A stretch of DNA of 64,000 bases from Chryseobacterium sp. (lineage in GTDB: Bacteria > Bacteroidota > Bacteroidia > Flavobacteriales > Weeksellaceae), in NCBI GenBank assembly GCA_003248755.1, contig QFQW01000001.1, positions 83,342 to 147,341 of the forward strand. The letters are read 5' to 3'. Each line of letters starts with the position of its first letter. The first letter of the stretch is position 1. The position numbers were made by a program, and so were the translations under genes. The notes below the pieces were generated by a model that searched no databases, was not told the DNA's origin, and worked only from the letters and a program-made list of their open reading frames with translations. Shown one piece after another: positions 50,727-59,200 of the stretch.

Positions 50727-51959
50727 TCACAAATTTTTTTCTAAAAAATCTCCCACTACAAAGTTGCTTCCGCCGATGAAAATCATTTCTCCTTTTTTAC
50801 AGTTCTGTTTTGCAGTAAGATAGCCTTCTTGGACTGTGTCGAAAATTTTATAGTCTAATTCTGATTTTTTTAGTAAATATTCATAATCCTCGGGATGCCT
50901 TCCTCTATTAATACTTGGTTTTACAAAATAAAACTCTGCTTCCGAAGGTAACATTGGAATGACTTCATCGATTTTTTTATCATTGACGAATCCCAGGATG
51001 ATATGTTTGTGTTGAGAATAATCTTTAAATTGATTGAAAACTTCCTCTAACCCAGCTTGATTATGACCAGTATCACAAATCGTCAACGGTTCTTTTGAAA
51101 ATTCAAACCAGCGACCGATGAAGTTAGTGTTTTGATGAACTTTCAGAAGTCCTGATTTTATATTGTCGTCAGAAAGATTGATTCCTTGTTTTCTCAGTTC
51201 ATTAATTAAAGCTAAAACGACTCTAATATTTTTTTTCTGATAATTACCTTTCAAATCAGATTCTAAAATAGTTTCGATTTTTGTTGCATCTACAAAAGGA
51301 GAATTGGCTTCTTTAGCTTTATTAATGATGATTTCCTTTACTAGAGCATTTTCATCTCCGGAAATAATGGTTGTATTTTCTTTAACAATTCCAGCTTTTT
51401 CTTTTGCGATTTCTTCAATCGTATCACCGAGAATGTTCTGATGGTCGAGCTGGACATTTGTAATTGCAGAAACCAGCGGTTTGATGATATTAGTCGAATC
51501 CAATCTTCCGCCCAAACCAACTTCAATAATAGCAAGATCAACTTTTTGTTGATAAAAATATTCGAAAGCCATTACTGTCGTAAATTCGAAAAAAGAGGGT
51601 CGAATATCTTCTGGCAAATGTTTTAGTTTCTGAATAAAATGGAAAACAAATTCTTTGTCACAATTTTTTCCATCAACTTTGATTCTTTCCGTGAAATCAA
51701 TCAAATGTGGAGAATTGTAAAGTCCGGTTTTATAACCTGATTCCTGTAAAACCGAAGCCAGCATATTGCTTGTGGAACCTTTTCCATTGGTCCCGCCAAT
51801 ATGTATGGTCTTGATCTTATCTTGCGGATTTCCAAAGAAAGCACATAACTTTTTGATATTATCAAGCCCTGGTTTATAAGCCGACGAACCGTCTCTTTGA
51901 TAATTTGGAACTTGGACAAAAAGCCAGTCAACAGCTTCCTGATAGTCTTGTGAGGTCAT
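50727..51959 (-). CDS. folC: bifunctional folylpolyglutamate/dihydrofolate synthase
   Basis: 410 residues of the Mur-ligase family. P-loop HIGGTNGKGSTSNMLASVL, then YNSPHLIDFTERIKV, the substrate region IIEVGLGGRLDSTNII, ITNVQLDHQNILGDT and KEKAGIVKENTT. It joins glutamate to dihydropteroate or folate. It has a -7 box TAAATTTG (51983-51976) on the minus strand, and the tRNA-Val cluster follows downstream. Confidence 0.95.
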   Translation of the reverse strand: MTSQDYQEAVDWLFVQVPNYQRDGSSAYKPGLDNIKKLCAFFGNPQDKIKTIHIGGTNGKGSTSNMLASVLQESGYKTGLYNSPHLIDFTERIKVDGKNCDKEFVFHFIQKLKHLPEDIRPSFFEFTTVMAFEYFYQQKVDLAIIEVGLGGRLDSTNIIKPLVSAITNVQLDHQNILGDTIEEIAKEKAGIVKENTTIISGDENALVKEIIINKAKEANSPFVDATKIETILESDLKGNYQKKNIRVVLALINELRKQGINLSDDNIKSGLLKVHQNTNFIGRWFEFSKEPLTICDTGHNQAGLEEVFNQFKDYSQHKHIILGFVNDKKIDEVIPMLPSEAEFYFVKPSINRGRHPEDYEYLLKKSELDYKIFDTVQEGYLTAKQNCKKGEMIFIGGSNFVVGDFLEKNL

Positions 51960-51975
51960 ACTTAAAAATGAAATA

Positions 51976-51983
51976 CAAATTTA
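51976..51983 (-). promoter_or_regulatory. -7 box TAAATTTG for folC
   Basis: Exact TAnnTTTG on the minus strand, 17 bases before the folC ATG. The nearest TTG upstream leaves a 15-base spacer. Confidence 0.5.
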
Positions 51984-52027
51984 AAAATAAGATGAATCCA
52001 AAATGTATAAATGAAGAAAATTTAAAA

Positions 52028-52717
52028 TCAATTAATTGAAATGGAAATTCCTTTATGGTCACTCAATACCTCTTTTTCTACAAATGTTTTTATTTCGATT
52101 AAGTTTTCTCCTAAAAATTTAGGAATAACAATATGGTTAATGTTTTCCTTGATTTTTCCGGTTGCAATTGTAAGATTTAGCTTTTGAAAAAGTGATTTCA
52201 AAGATTCGGTAGTTTCAGAATTAATTGTGAAATATTTTTCGTTTTCAAGAAAAGAAGTATTCAAATCTCCAACGATGATTAAATTAGGATTAGTTTCAGA
52301 AATTTTACTACAATCATTGATGCAATTCTTAAGTTCATTTTTCGCAAAAGGATTTCGTTTGAATTGAGTTCCAATAATCGTTGCATAAATTACCAAATCC
52401 CCAAATTCAGTTTCGAATTCCAAAGAGAGACTTGTTTTATTATCTGTTACTGAAAATTGTCTATTGGAAGGAGTTTTTGAATAAATAATAGTTCTGAAAG
52501 CTTTTTCTCCGTTCAGATATTTGGAATAATTCAAACCCTCGTATTCAATATTTTCTGGAATTTGTTCAGAGAAATATTTGAATCCAAAATTTTTAAGATT
52601 GAGATTAATAGCTTCGGTTAGAATAAGAAAATCAAAATCATGATTGTCTAAAAATTGCTAAATATTTTCTTTCTTGATTTTTCTTGACCAATCAATATTT
52701 AGAGTTGCAATTTTCAC
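52028..52717 (-). pseudogene. endonuclease/exonuclease/phosphatase-family gene with an in-frame stop
   Basis: From a GTG at 52717 the frame reads VKIATLNIDWSRKIKKENI, then TAG (52660-52658), then continues without a shift: QFLDNHDFDFLILTEAINLN and onward for about 210 codons. The fold motifs are intact: LNIDW start, ILTEAI (Glu), IIVGDLNTSF (Asp, Asn) and LSDHKGISISI (Asp, His). An ATG-started 168-residue fragment begins at 52534 but lacks the N-terminal catalytic Asn/Glu. One base change (for example CAG to TAG) would explain the loss. Possibly a sequencing error or suppressed stop. Confidence 0.8.
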
Positions 52718-52738
52718 TTAAAATTGATTTCAGGAGAA

Positions 52739-53398
52739 CTAAAAATTAATCGTATAAGTTCCCTGCGAAATATTCTGGGACTTTTTAGCTTTCACATATT
52801 GCTTTGTCCAAATCACCGCTGCGGTAATATTACAGGCGTCTTTGATTCCACTGCTTCGTCCGGCATTGGTCACATTTCCGGCTTTATCAATAGTAATGAA
52901 CATTACGAGCTGACCTTTGGTTCTGCAATTGTGAGGCGGTAATTTTCCGGATTTTCCCATCGTTCCGGGGATGAAAGCTGTAAGAATTCTGTCTTTTCCT
53001 ATTTTAGTGATTTTATCATCCTTGGAATCGGTTTTAGAATCCTTTGTTTCTTCTTTTTTAATGAGCTTTTTATCATCTTTTACAGGTTTTTCTGTTAGCT
53101 TTTTCTCTTCTTTAGTTTGTTCTTTCTTTTCTTCTTTTGGAGAAGCTTTAGCGATAGAAACGGTATCTGGAGGCAGAACTTCGACATCCGGGACATATAT
53201 TTCTGGTTTTACAACCGAATCTTGTTTTGGTTCTTCAGTTATTGGTTTTTCAACTTCTGTAATGATAGGTTTTGGCTGTTCAGAAGCTTTATAATAAAGA
53301 GAATTAAAGGAAAATAAAAGCACAAAAAATAACAACACAACAACATAAAATGTAATCGGAAGTCCGGATAATTTTTTTGTTTTTCTACTGAACTCCAT
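52739..53398 (-). CDS. TonB-like energy transducer (second copy)
   Basis: 219 residues: a membrane helix (LPITFYVVVLLFFVLLFSF), a long Lys/Glu/Pro periplasmic stretch, and a TonB C-terminal domain (FIPGTMGKSGKLPPHNC, QLVMFITIDKAGNVTNAG, SSGIKDAC). It ends GTYTINF. The two Cys in the C-domain match those of the first TonB copy and may form a disulfide. It starts three bases after exbB, so it is probably coupled. It should span the periplasm and pass proton-motive energy to TonB-dependent receptors, which are not in this window. Confidence 0.88.
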   Translation of the reverse strand: MEFSRKTKKLSGLPITFYVVVLLFFVLLFSFNSLYYKASEQPKPIITEVEKPITEEPKQDSVVKPEIYVPDVEVLPPDTVSIAKASPKEEKKEQTKEEKKLTEKPVKDDKKLIKKEETKDSKTDSKDDKITKIGKDRILTAFIPGTMGKSGKLPPHNCRTKGQLVMFITIDKAGNVTNAGRSSGIKDACNITAAVIWTKQYVKAKKSQNISQGTYTINF

Positions 53399-53401
53399 TC
53401 C

Positions 53402-54046
53402 TTAAGCAGGTTTGTTGATGATATCCAAGAATTCGTTTGTGTGATATTGAATTTTCATCAATAGATAATCAACTTTTGAAACCAAGATGTTGTGAAAAAC
53501 ATAAGACAAAAATCCTACTAAAAGGCCAATTGTAGAAGGAGCAAGCGCTTTGTAAAAATCAGCTGCCAAAAGATTCTGAGCAACTACTGTTTCGGATTTA
53601 GAAATTGTTCCAAATGTAGATGCTAAAATGAGAACACCGCCAAGAAGTCCCAGCATAGGTGCAGCACCCGAAAGTGTTGCTAGAAAATTGATGTTTTTTT
53701 CAGCTTTATTAAGTTCTATCTGAGCGTGAGTTTCCATTGCGTTGGCAATTTCGCTTATCGGGCGGCCTAGTCTGTTAAGTCCTTTTTCAACACTTCTGGA
53801 TTCTGGAGAATTGTCTCTTCTGCAAAAATCTACGGCAGATTGGATTCTTCCGTCATTCAGAAGGTCGTTCACGTTTTTCAATAAGTAAGGGTCAACCTGA
53901 TTTTCTCGGTTAAGGGCGTATAGTTTCTGTCCAAAAAAAACAATGGCCGAAATTCCTAAAAATATTAGAATAATGATAAGGGAAACACTAAGCAGACCTC
54001 CTCCAAAAAGAAATTCCCAAATAGATATTGACGATTGTTTTGCCAT
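53402..54046 (-). CDS. exbB: MotA/TolQ/ExbB proton channel family protein
   Basis: 214 residues with three membrane segments (LLSVSLIIILIFLGISAIVFFG, then ATLSGAAPMLGLLGGVLILA and ALAPSTIGLLVGFLSYVFHN). The APMLGLLGG..STFG and ALAPSTIGL signatures are those of ExbB/TolQ. It normally pairs with ExbD/TolR, but no ExbD gene is adjacent: TonB copies flank it on both sides. ExbD may be elsewhere, or the flanking TonB-like proteins may compensate. Starts 102 bases after the first TonB gene. Confidence 0.92.
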   Translation of the reverse strand: MAKQSSISIWEFLFGGGLLSVSLIIILIFLGISAIVFFGQKLYALNRENQVDPYLLKNVNDLLNDGRIQSAVDFCRRDNSPESRSVEKGLNRLGRPISEIANAMETHAQIELNKAEKNINFLATLSGAAPMLGLLGGVLILASTFGTISKSETVVAQNLLAADFYKALAPSTIGLLVGFLSYVFHNILVSKVDYLLMKIQYHTNEFLDIINKPA

Positions 54047-54148
54047 AGTTTTTGAATTGTTATTATAGTTTCAAATTTATGAATTACCAGAGAATTAATC
54101 GGGATGGATTAAAGAAAAATTTATGAAATATGATTATTAATAGGAATG

Positions 54149-55078
54149 TTAGAAAACGATTTTATAAGTTCCTTTGGAAGCGGTGCTGGAGGCTTCTGCT
54201 TTCACATATTGCTTCACCCAATTGATGGCTGTGCTTGATACACAAGGGTCAGAAACACCACTTAATCTCCTTGCAGAAGTCACTTTTCCGGATTTGTCAA
54301 CCGTGTAAGAAATGGTAATACTTCCGCTGGCAGTACACTCGTGGTTAGGTTGTGCTCCGCCTCTTCCCATTGTTCCGGGGATGAATCCGATTAACTTTCT
54401 ATCAACACCAATAAGACTGGTTCCATCGCCATCTCCGCCAAGTGGGTCTCCATAATTTCCTGGTCCGTTTCCGTTTCCTTGTGAGCCGGATTTTGTTCCT
54501 CTTCCTTTCAGCAGATTTCCAATCGCTGCATTTCCTTGCCCATCTCCAGTTGCATTTTCTTTTTTGATGTCGCCTTTTGCATTACTTTTTCCAATAGTGT
54601 TTTTGGTGGAATTTGCAACAGCAGGAGAATTAGCTTTTTCGTTCGATTTTTTCGTTGCAACAGGCGGATTTTTTGTTCTTGTAGGTGTTGGGACTACGTT
54701 TTCCGGAATGTCTTTTTCCGCTTTTTCTTTTGAGACTTTTGCAACTTCGGTTACGATTTCTTTTTCTTCCTTTTTTTCAACAATTGGAGCTGGACTTCCT
54801 TCTTCTTCCTTCGGTTCTTCTTTGTCTTTTCCGTTTCTGTTGTCACCATAGTTGATTCGCATTTCTGTCAGTTCAACAGGAATGATATTTTCGCTATTAA
54901 CAGCCGTTATTTTTTTTGATTTAATAAAAGAAGCAGGAATGCAGAATAAAATGGAAAAAATGAAAATTCCCACAACCAAAGCTTTGGTCAATGTAAAATC
55001 ATAATGCTTTCTGTGTTCATAGGCGCCATAAGCTTTATGTCGGTCTTCGAAAATAATATCATCTAAATCCTGATACAT
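54149..55078 (-). CDS. TonB-like energy transducer (first copy)
   Basis: 309 residues. A membrane helix (TLTKALVVGIFIFSILFCIP) follows an N-terminus with FEDRHKAYGAYEHRK. Then come a Glu/Lys/Pro-rich spacer, a glycine-rich segment (GNGNGPGNYGDPLGGDGDG) and a TonB C-domain (LIGFIPGTMGRGGAQPNHEC, SITISYTVDKSGKVTSARRL, GVSDPC) ending GTYKIVF. The N-terminal EDRHKAYGAY motif is common in Bacteroidota TonBs. A paralogue of the protein at 52739-53398. First gene of the minus-strand cluster. Confidence 0.9.
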   Translation of the reverse strand: MYQDLDDIIFEDRHKAYGAYEHRKHYDFTLTKALVVGIFIFSILFCIPASFIKSKKITAVNSENIIPVELTEMRINYGDNRNGKDKEEPKEEEGSPAPIVEKKEEKEIVTEVAKVSKEKAEKDIPENVVPTPTRTKNPPVATKKSNEKANSPAVANSTKNTIGKSNAKGDIKKENATGDGQGNAAIGNLLKGRGTKSGSQGNGNGPGNYGDPLGGDGDGTSLIGVDRKLIGFIPGTMGRGGAQPNHECTASGSITISYTVDKSGKVTSARRLSGVSDPCVSSTAINWVKQYVKAEASSTASKGTYKIVF

Positions 55079-55152
55079 AGGGAATAACTTGTTTGCGCTA
55101 TAACTTATTATCTATAACGAATCGTAAATATAAATATTATTTTCTGAAAAGA

Positions 55153-55611
55153 TTAGTCGTCAACTTCTATCTCGTCCGGACGGAAGTTGCATTTTAGTTT
55201 GAATTCAATAGGGTTTTCAGAACCAGTATAGAAATCTGTTATTTTTCCTGTCCAACAAAGTTGAAGATCATCATTCTCGTTTTTATCAAATTCCAGTTTG
55301 TTTTCAAACAAGAAAGCTTCTTCATCATCAAAAAGGTCAACTTCTGTGTAAGAATCGTCATCCGTATCTTCTACAGAGAAAGTCTGTCCTTCCAATTCCG
55401 AAGTTGTAATTGGAAAATCAAAAATATTAAGAGAAATCTGAGGGAAATTGTATTGCAAGGAGTCATCCTCAACATGGTCTAAAGAATCATTCGTTATAAC
55501 CTCAACTTCCAAAAAATTCTGTTTGTTGCTATAGACAGATTTGCAATACGTACTGTCAATAAAATACTTCAGAGTTTCCTCTGGGTGGTATATTTTCAAT
55601 ATTCCTTTCAT
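55153..55611 (-). CDS. acidic protein of unknown function
   Basis: 152 residues, strongly acidic (runs such as VEDDSLQYNF and DDDSYTEVDLFDDEEAF), no signal peptide or membrane helix. I do not recognise a family. Starts MKGILKIYHPEETLKYFIDS; ends RPDEIEVDD. Upstream on the same strand there is a -7 box TATCTTTG (55664-55657). Probably cytoplasmic, and it may be co-transcribed with the TonB cluster 74 bases downstream. Confidence 0.6.
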   Translation of the reverse strand: MKGILKIYHPEETLKYFIDSTYCKSVYSNKQNFLEVEVITNDSLDHVEDDSLQYNFPQISLNIFDFPITTSELEGQTFSVEDTDDDSYTEVDLFDDEEAFLFENKLEFDKNENDDLQLCWTGKITDFYTGSENPIEFKLKCNFRPDEIEVDD

Positions 55612-55656
55612 TGTAAGGATAGTAAATTAGAAATAAAATTTTTTAATTGTGTCTAA

Positions 55657-55664
55657 CAAAGATA
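55657..55664 (-). promoter_or_regulatory. -7 box TATCTTTG for the acidic protein gene
   Basis: Exact TAnnTTTG on the minus strand, 46 bases before the ATG; no clear -33 element. Confidence 0.45.
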
Positions 55665-55830
55665 AAAAATTGGATGAAAGTGAAAAATTTTTGTCGATTA
55701 TTTTTAATAATAATCATAAAGTTTGACGTAATTCTTGATATTCTATTAATCTTAAGCGATCATCCCCTTAAAAACAAAGGCTGTTTTGATAATCTTGAAA
55801 ATATTATCTTTACACTACAAAATTTATAAG

Positions 55831-57636
55831 ATGAATTCTTTTTACAAAATATTACTGATTTTTGGATTTATTATTAATGTCGTTTCCTGTAAAAAAGGGG
55901 ATTCTCCAATGATGAAGACTTCAGTAGGTTCCACATCTTCGGATTTGGATTCTATTGCAGCCAATTATTACGAAGAATATCTTAAATTTTATCCTCTAGA
56001 AGCTACTTCACAAGGCGACGAAAGATACAATGACCTTTTACCGAATAACCTAAGTCAGGATTTTATCAAAAAAGAAATTGCATTCTATAATTCGGTTCAG
56101 AATCAGTTGAAATCTGTGGACTACAATTCTTTGGATAATGAACAGAAAGTCGTTTTTGATGTTTTGGAATATACACTGATTGACAAACAAGAGCGTTACG
56201 CCTATCATCCGGAATACATTCCTTTCACGCAATTTGGAGGATTGCCTTTGGATTTTCCAATGTTGGGAAGTGGAACAGGTATTCAGCCATTTAAAACCGA
56301 AAAAGATTATGATAACTGGTTGAAAAGAATTGATGAATTTCCAATCTGGATGGATTCTGCAATTGAAAACTTCAGAGCAGGAATTAAAAACAATGTGGTT
56401 CTTCCGAAATCATTGGTTATAAAAATGATTCCTCAAATGAAAGCAGAAGAGATCACAACGTTTGAGATAGAAAAAAATATTTTTTACGGTCCAATAAAGA
56501 ATATTCCAAAAGATTTCAAACCCGTAATTGCTAATAAATATGCAAAGCTTTATCAGGACGCTATCAAAAATAAATTGATTCCTGCTTATCTCAAAATGGC
56601 AGATTTCCTTGAGAAAGAATATCTTCCAAAATCCAGAACAACTGATGGTTATAATGCCTTGCCAAACGGAAATAATATCTATGCCTATTATGTGAAAAGC
56701 TGGACGACAACGGATAAAACACCGGATGAGATTCATAAGACAGGACTTTCTGAAGTTGAAAGACTTCGCAAGGAAATGGAAAAAGTGAAAGATCAGATCG
56801 GTTTCAAAGGTTCTTTGGAAGAATTCCTGAATTTTGTAAAAACAGACCCAAAAGCAATGCCTTATAAAACATCGGCTGAAGTATTGGAAGGTTTTCAATC
56901 GATTCTCGATAAAATCACTCCGAAGCTGAAAACAATGTTCAATGTAACCCCGAAAACGCCTTTCGAAATCCGTCAAACTGAAAAATACCGAGAAGCCAGC
57001 GCAAGTGCAGAATACATTCAGGGAAGTCCAGACGGAAAGCGTCCAGGGATTTTTTACATGCCAATTCCTGACCCGAAAAAATTCAATGTGACGTCGGGAA
57101 TGGAATCTCTTTTCCTTCACGAGGCCATCCCAGGCCATCATTATCAGATTTCTCTTCAGCAGGAGAATTTGCAATTGCCAAAGTTCATGAGATTTGGTTG
57201 GATAGGAGCTTATGGCGAAGGTTGGGCTTTGTATTGTGAATCGCTTGGGCCAGAGTTTGGACTTTACACAGACCCGTATCAGAAAATGGGTTCTTTGAGT
57301 GATGAGATGTTGCGAGCAGTTCGTTTGGTTATCGATACAGGAATCCATACCGGACAGATGTCTCGCGAAGAGGCTATCAAATATTTCTTGAGTAATGTTG
57401 CTTACGATGAAGCTGGGGCAACTGCGGAAGTAGAAAGATATATGGCTTTGCCTGGCCAGGCTTTAAGTTATAAAACCGGTGCGATGAAAATAAGAGAATT
57501 AAGAAACAAATATCAAAAAGAGCAAGGCAAAAAATTCAATTTGGCATCTTTCCACGATGAGGTTTTGAGTCAAGGTTGCCTTCCATTAGAGGTTTTGGAA
57601 AGAAAAATGAATCTTTGGTCAAAAGGTATTAAATAA
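55831..57636 (+). CDS. DUF885-family exported lipoprotein peptidase
   Basis: 601 residues. The lipoprotein signal MNSFYKILLIFGFIINVVSC gives lipidation at Cys20; an upstream ATG at 55786 would put 15 residues before it, so 55831 is chosen. DUF885 signatures: FLHEAIPGHHYQISLQ (HExxH-like HEAIPGHH zinc site), GEGWALYCESLG (third ligand Glu) and YDEAGATAEVERYMALPGQA. The family is a zinc metallopeptidase related to the angiotensin-converting-enzyme fold. Probably acts on peptides in the periplasm. A weak box TATCTTTA lies at 55805-55812. Confidence 0.9.
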   Translation: MNSFYKILLIFGFIINVVSCKKGDSPMMKTSVGSTSSDLDSIAANYYEEYLKFYPLEATSQGDERYNDLLPNNLSQDFIKKEIAFYNSVQNQLKSVDYNSLDNEQKVVFDVLEYTLIDKQERYAYHPEYIPFTQFGGLPLDFPMLGSGTGIQPFKTEKDYDNWLKRIDEFPIWMDSAIENFRAGIKNNVVLPKSLVIKMIPQMKAEEITTFEIEKNIFYGPIKNIPKDFKPVIANKYAKLYQDAIKNKLIPAYLKMADFLEKEYLPKSRTTDGYNALPNGNNIYAYYVKSWTTTDKTPDEIHKTGLSEVERLRKEMEKVKDQIGFKGSLEEFLNFVKTDPKAMPYKTSAEVLEGFQSILDKITPKLKTMFNVTPKTPFEIRQTEKYREASASAEYIQGSPDGKRPGIFYMPIPDPKKFNVTSGMESLFLHEAIPGHHYQISLQQENLQLPKFMRFGWIGAYGEGWALYCESLGPEFGLYTDPYQKMGSLSDEMLRAVRLVIDTGIHTGQMSREEAIKYFLSNVAYDEAGATAEVERYMALPGQALSYKTGAMKIRELRNKYQKEQGKKFNLASFHDEVLSQGCLPLEVLERKMNLWSKGIK

Positions 57637-57652
57637 AATATTTGATTTTGAT

Positions 57653-58096
57653 ATGATGATAGAAAGCTTGAAATCACTTTATAATAGAGATTTGAACAAA
57701 TTAAAATTTGAAATAGAGTCTTATAAAAGTGAAAAGTCAATTTGGGAAACCGATAAAAATATTTCAAACTCTGCAGGCAATCTTTGTCTTCACTTGGTGG
57801 GAAATCTCAACACTTACATTGGCGCAGAACTTGGGAAAACTGGATATATCAGACATCGTGACCTCGAGTTTTCTCTAAAGGATATTCCTAAAACTGAGCT
57901 TATTGAAAAAGTCGAATCTACGATAGAAGTAGTTGATTCTGTCCTTAATAAATTATCCGAAGAAGATTTGGAAAAAGAATATCCGACAGAAGCTTTAGGT
58001 TATAAAATGACAACCGGATATTTCTTGATGCATCTGCTTTCCCATCTCAATTATCATCTTGGACAGATCAATTATCACAGAAGATTGTTGGATTAA
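57653..58096 (+). CDS. DinB-family protein (DUF1572-like)
   Basis: 147 residues of a four-helix bundle. Metal-ligand His residues lie in NLCLHLVGNLNTYIG and MHLLSHLNYHLGQINYHRRL, the DinB/YfiT pattern. Two ATGs (57653, 57656) are possible. Function is unknown in most family members; some are thiol transferases with bacillithiol. Ends one base before the nth stop on the other strand. Confidence 0.88.
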   Translation: MMIESLKSLYNRDLNKLKFEIESYKSEKSIWETDKNISNSAGNLCLHLVGNLNTYIGAELGKTGYIRHRDLEFSLKDIPKTELIEKVESTIEVVDSVLNKLSEEDLEKEYPTEALGYKMTTGYFLMHLLSHLNYHLGQINYHRRLLD

Positions 58097-58097
58097 A

Positions 58098-58718
58098 TTA
58101 CTTTTCAAACAACATTTTCGTAATATGGTCTTTCTCTTTATTTCCTCTTGCTGGCGAATATTCTCGTCCGTAGAAGATGATCTGGAGATGCAGTTTGTTC
58201 CAGACGCTTTCATCCCAAAGGTTTTTTGCATCTCTTTCGGTTTCTACAACGTTTTTGCCTGAGGTCAATTTCCATTGCGTCATCAATCTGTGGATATGCG
58301 TGTCAACAGGAAACGCCGGAAAGCCAAATCCCTGACTCATCACAACAGAAGCGGTTTTGTGTCCAACACCAGCCAAGCCTTCCAATTCTTCATAAGTTTG
58401 AGGAACAACCGAATTGTATTTTTCGACCAGAACTTCAGCCATTTTTTTCAGATTTTTCGCTTTGGAATTTGAAAGCCCAATCTCTTTGATCAATTCCTTG
58501 ATTTCCTCTACGCTTAGCTTAGCCATTTTTTCAGGCGTGTCAGCAACCGCAAAAAGCTTTGGTGTGATTTGATTCACTTTTTTGTCCGTTGTTTGGGCAG
58601 AAAGTGCCACTGCAACCATCAGAGTATAAGCGTCTTTGTGGTCTAAAGGGATTGGAACTTCGGGATATAATTTTTCTAATTCTTCCTGAACAACCTTGGC
58701 TCTTTGCTTTTTTGTCAT
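58098..58718 (-). CDS. nth: endonuclease III homologue lacking the Fe-S cluster and all cysteines
   Basis: 206 residues with a helix-hairpin-helix (EGLAGVGHKTASVVMSQGFG) containing the catalytic Lys and the catalytic Asp in PAFPVDTHIHRL. Endonuclease III normally ends with four Cys binding 4Fe-4S; here the C-terminus is FYGREYSPARGNKEKDHITK and beyond, and the protein has no Cys at all. It would still be expected to remove oxidised pyrimidines. A TTG at 58742 gives a 214-residue frame but is the first base triplet of a promoter box; the ATG at 58718 is used. Confidence 0.9.
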   Translation of the reverse strand: MTKKQRAKVVQEELEKLYPEVPIPLDHKDAYTLMVAVALSAQTTDKKVNQITPKLFAVADTPEKMAKLSVEEIKELIKEIGLSNSKAKNLKKMAEVLVEKYNSVVPQTYEELEGLAGVGHKTASVVMSQGFGFPAFPVDTHIHRLMTQWKLTSGKNVVETERDAKNLWDESVWNKLHLQIIFYGREYSPARGNKEKDHITKMLFEK

Positions 58719-58734
58719 TTTGATGGTAACTTTG
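58704..58734 (+). promoter_or_regulatory. Bacteroidota promoter TTG-N20-TAACTTTG for bcp
   Basis: TTG at 58704-58706 (inside the nth 5' end) and TAACTTTG at 58727-58734, 20-base spacer, 19 bases before the bcp ATG. Confidence 0.65.
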
Positions 58735-58739
58735 TTGTG

Positions 58740-58747
58740 CAAAAATA
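58740..58747 (-). promoter_or_regulatory. -7 box TATTTTTG for nth, facing the bcp promoter
   Basis: Exact TAnnTTTG on the minus strand, 21 bases before the nth ATG. It lies five bases from the bcp -7 box on the other strand. Confidence 0.6.
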
Positions 58748-58753
58748 GAAATT

Positions 58754-59200
58754 ATGTTGAACGTTGGCGACTCTTTACCGGAATTTATCGGAACTAATCA
58801 AAACGGAGAACAAATCGATTCTCAAAAACTGAAAGGCAAAAAACTCGTTGTTTTCTTTTATCCGAAAGCGAGTACACCGGGTTGTACGGCGGAAGCCTGT
58901 AATCTGAGAGACAATTATTCGGTTTTGAAACAGAAAGGATATCAGTTATTGGGTGTCAGTGCGGATTCTGTGAAACGTCAGAAAAATTTCAGTGATAAAA
59001 ATGAATTACCGTTTGATGTGATTGCGGATGAAAATCATGATATCATTGACAAATTCGGAGTTTGGCAGCTGAAGAAATTTATGGGAAGAGAGTTTATGGG
59101 AATCGTGAGAACGACTTTTGTTTTCGATGAAAACGGAATTTGTATTCAGGTTATTGAAAAAGTGAAAACCAAAGACCACGCGGCTCAGATTTTGGAATAA
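58754..59200 (+). CDS. bcp: thioredoxin-dependent thiol peroxidase (Bcp/PrxQ)
   Basis: 148 residues of the atypical 2-Cys peroxiredoxin family: FFYPKASTPGCTAEACNLRD holds the peroxidatic Cys and the resolving Cys five residues later; GVSADSVKRQKNFSDK and the Arg-containing VRTTFVFDENG follow. It reduces peroxides with thioredoxin. Divergent from nth with interleaved promoters. Stops back to back with the GyrI-like gene (TAACTA). Confidence 0.95.
   Translation: MLNVGDSLPEFIGTNQNGEQIDSQKLKGKKLVVFFYPKASTPGCTAEACNLRDNYSVLKQKGYQLLGVSADSVKRQKNFSDKNELPFDVIADENHDIIDKFGVWQLKKFMGREFMGIVRTTFVFDENGICIQVIEKVKTKDHAAQILE

Noticed and set aside
52028..52534. An intact 168-residue gene starting at the internal ATG
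   Set aside because: It lacks the N-terminal catalytic part of its family, while an in-frame upstream extension with that part is interrupted by only one stop.
56410..57348. A 312-codon minus-strand frame opposite the DUF885 gene
   Set aside because: Long only because the opposite coding strand avoids certain codons; it is rich in Phe/Ile/Cys with no motif.
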